From Clostridia bacterium (GTDB lineage Bacteria; Bacillota_A; Clostridia; Christensenellales; Borkfalkiaceae): a DNA stretch of 5,419 bases. Below are positions 4,678-5,419 of the stretch, in pieces. Location: contig JAFQBR010000252.1 of assembly GCA_017399665.1 (NCBI GenBank), positions 1 through 5,419 of the forward strand, in the 5' to 3' direction. The notes under the pieces were generated by a model. It was not told the origin of the DNA. It searched no databases and saw only the letters and a program-made list of their open reading frames with translations. A program made the position numbers and the translations under genes. Each line of letters opens with the position of its first letter. The stretch's first letter is position 1.

Positions 4678-5419
4678 ATTTGATATTGAAATGTTTTTTT
4701 ACTGACTGCATATATACGTTCCAGTCAAAACGGCTATGAAAATGCTCGCCCTCTCTTAAATGAAAACATATATTACCTTCGTTAAGGTTATCGCCTACTT
4801 TTGGCATTTTATCGGGTGAAATTAGCCCTTTTTTGCCATACAATTCCCACGCAGGAGATGCTGCAACACAAGCTAAAAACTGATTGTCGTTATCTGCCCA
4901 AACGTCTTTTTCCGCCGCCCCAACAAGTAAAAGTCTAGGCGCAACCAACGCAACTAACGCGTGTTGGTCAAAGGGCAATTTTTCTGCGCAGTCAACGTAA
5001 GCTTCGTAATTAGGCGCATACCAATAAGGAAACCAATTAAAGCCAATGCGCAAGTATTCTCCGCCTTCGCATCTACAACGTGAAAGCGCAACACCTGAAG
5101 AGCCTGAATTGTTAGAGCAAACAAAATCAAATCTTTCGTCTAGCGCCCCGGTAAGTAAAGCTGTTTTACCAAGACGAGAGTGCCCGCCAATACCGATAAT
5201 GCTATTTTTAGCCTCTTCGCGCGTTTTTAAATAATCCATCATACGCATTGCCATATATGACCAATAAGAAATTTTACTGCTATCATCACCCTTTCTTTCG
5301 CTTTTTGTAAAAAGACGGGCAATACCGTTTGTAAAGTCGTTATTATCGGTAGATATATCGTTATAGCATACTGAAAAAACGGCAAAACCGCTATCTATTA
5401 TCTCTTCAATCGGCAAGTA
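4676..5419 (-). CDS. CE15-type glucuronoyl methylesterase/alpha-beta hydrolase (partial, N-terminus outside window)
   Basis: The frame is open to the right edge, giving the last 247 residues of a protein normally near 400 residues. Family CE15 esterases cleave the ester between 4-O-methyl-glucuronic acid on xylan and lignin alcohols. In fragment numbering (Tyr1 at 5417-5419) the nucleophile motif is GGHSRLGK (78-85) with Ser81. The oxyanion Arg and Lys of the GxSRxGK signature are present. NNSGSSGVALSR (103-114), FNWFPYWY (127-134) and LPFDQH (148-153, seen in many bacterial CE15 proteins) follow. AEKDVWAD (169-176) has Asp172 as the likely acid, and REGEH near the C-terminus before the DW pair has His226 as the likely base. 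The Glu used as acid by fungal enzymes (QESG) is Asn104 here. Signal peptide and location cannot be judged because the N-terminus is missing. The closely spaced YgjV gene follows. Possible alternative: another CE15-like carbohydrate esterase with a different substrate. Confidence 0.88.
   Translation of the reverse strand, partial: YLPIEEIIDSGFAVFSVCYNDISTDNNDFTNGIARLFTKSERKGDDSSKISYWSYMAMRMMDYLKTREEAKNSIIGIGGHSRLGKTALLTGALDERFDFVCSNNSGSSGVALSRCRCEGGEYLRIGFNWFPYWYAPNYEAYVDCAEKLPFDQHALVALVAPRLLLVGAAEKDVWADNDNQFLACVAASPAWELYGKKGLISPDKMPKVGDNLNEGNICFHLREGEHFHSRFDWNVYMQSVKKHFNIK

Noticed and set aside
5414..5416. TTG at 5416 as the start of the esterase
   Set aside because: The frame continues to the window edge and the CE15 fold requires more residues before this point, so the gene is truncated by the window.
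1..5419. A CRISPR array, insertion sequence, transposase, phage module or defence island
   Set aside because: No regularly spaced repeats, transposase or integrase motifs, or known defence domains are visible. The single NDT/SLOG-like protein is not enough to claim a defence system.

Overview
The window is AT-rich, with short intergenic spacers, strong Shine-Dalgarno sequences, hairpin plus T-tract terminators and a Gram-positive style lipoprotein signal. TGG encodes the Trp residues and no internal TGA is read through, so the standard bacterial code fits. This suggests a low-GC Bacillota (Firmicutes) genome, probably an uncultured gut or rumen Clostridia-like lineage. That placement is an inference from composition and gene content; there is no marker gene here.

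Layout from left to right. Positions 1-210 hold the 3' end of a small plus-strand membrane protein gene. It is followed by a near-perfect terminator (323-359) and a 78-nt fold-back element carrying a tRNA T-loop-like sequence (362-439). A consensus promoter (522-550) then drives a probable two-gene operon: a lipoprotein with two internal repeats (580-1431) and a small nucleoside 2-deoxyribosyltransferase-like protein (1456-1770), closed by a terminator at 1804-1843. The 350-nt gap after it contains a degenerate hairpin (1895-1929), a second consensus promoter (2034-2062) and a leader hairpin. Next is a complete cytosolic M13 metallopeptidase of the PepO type (2123-4021).

A strong bidirectional terminator (4042-4078) separates pepO from two convergent minus-strand genes. 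These are a CE15-type glucuronoyl esterase, cut by the right edge (4676-5419), and downstream of it a YgjV-family membrane protein (4097-4660). The ribosome binding site of the YgjV gene overlaps the esterase stop codon.

The genes look like ordinary housekeeping and accessory functions: peptide turnover (PepO), plant cell-wall ester hydrolysis (CE15) and small membrane or envelope proteins. No defence island, mobile element, CRISPR array or complete RNA gene can be supported. The points most worth a second look are the hairpin pair sharing an almost identical 9-nt loop, the tRNA-like fold-back element, the internally duplicated lipoprotein paired with an NDT-like protein, and the replacement of one catalytic-acid position in the CE15 protein.
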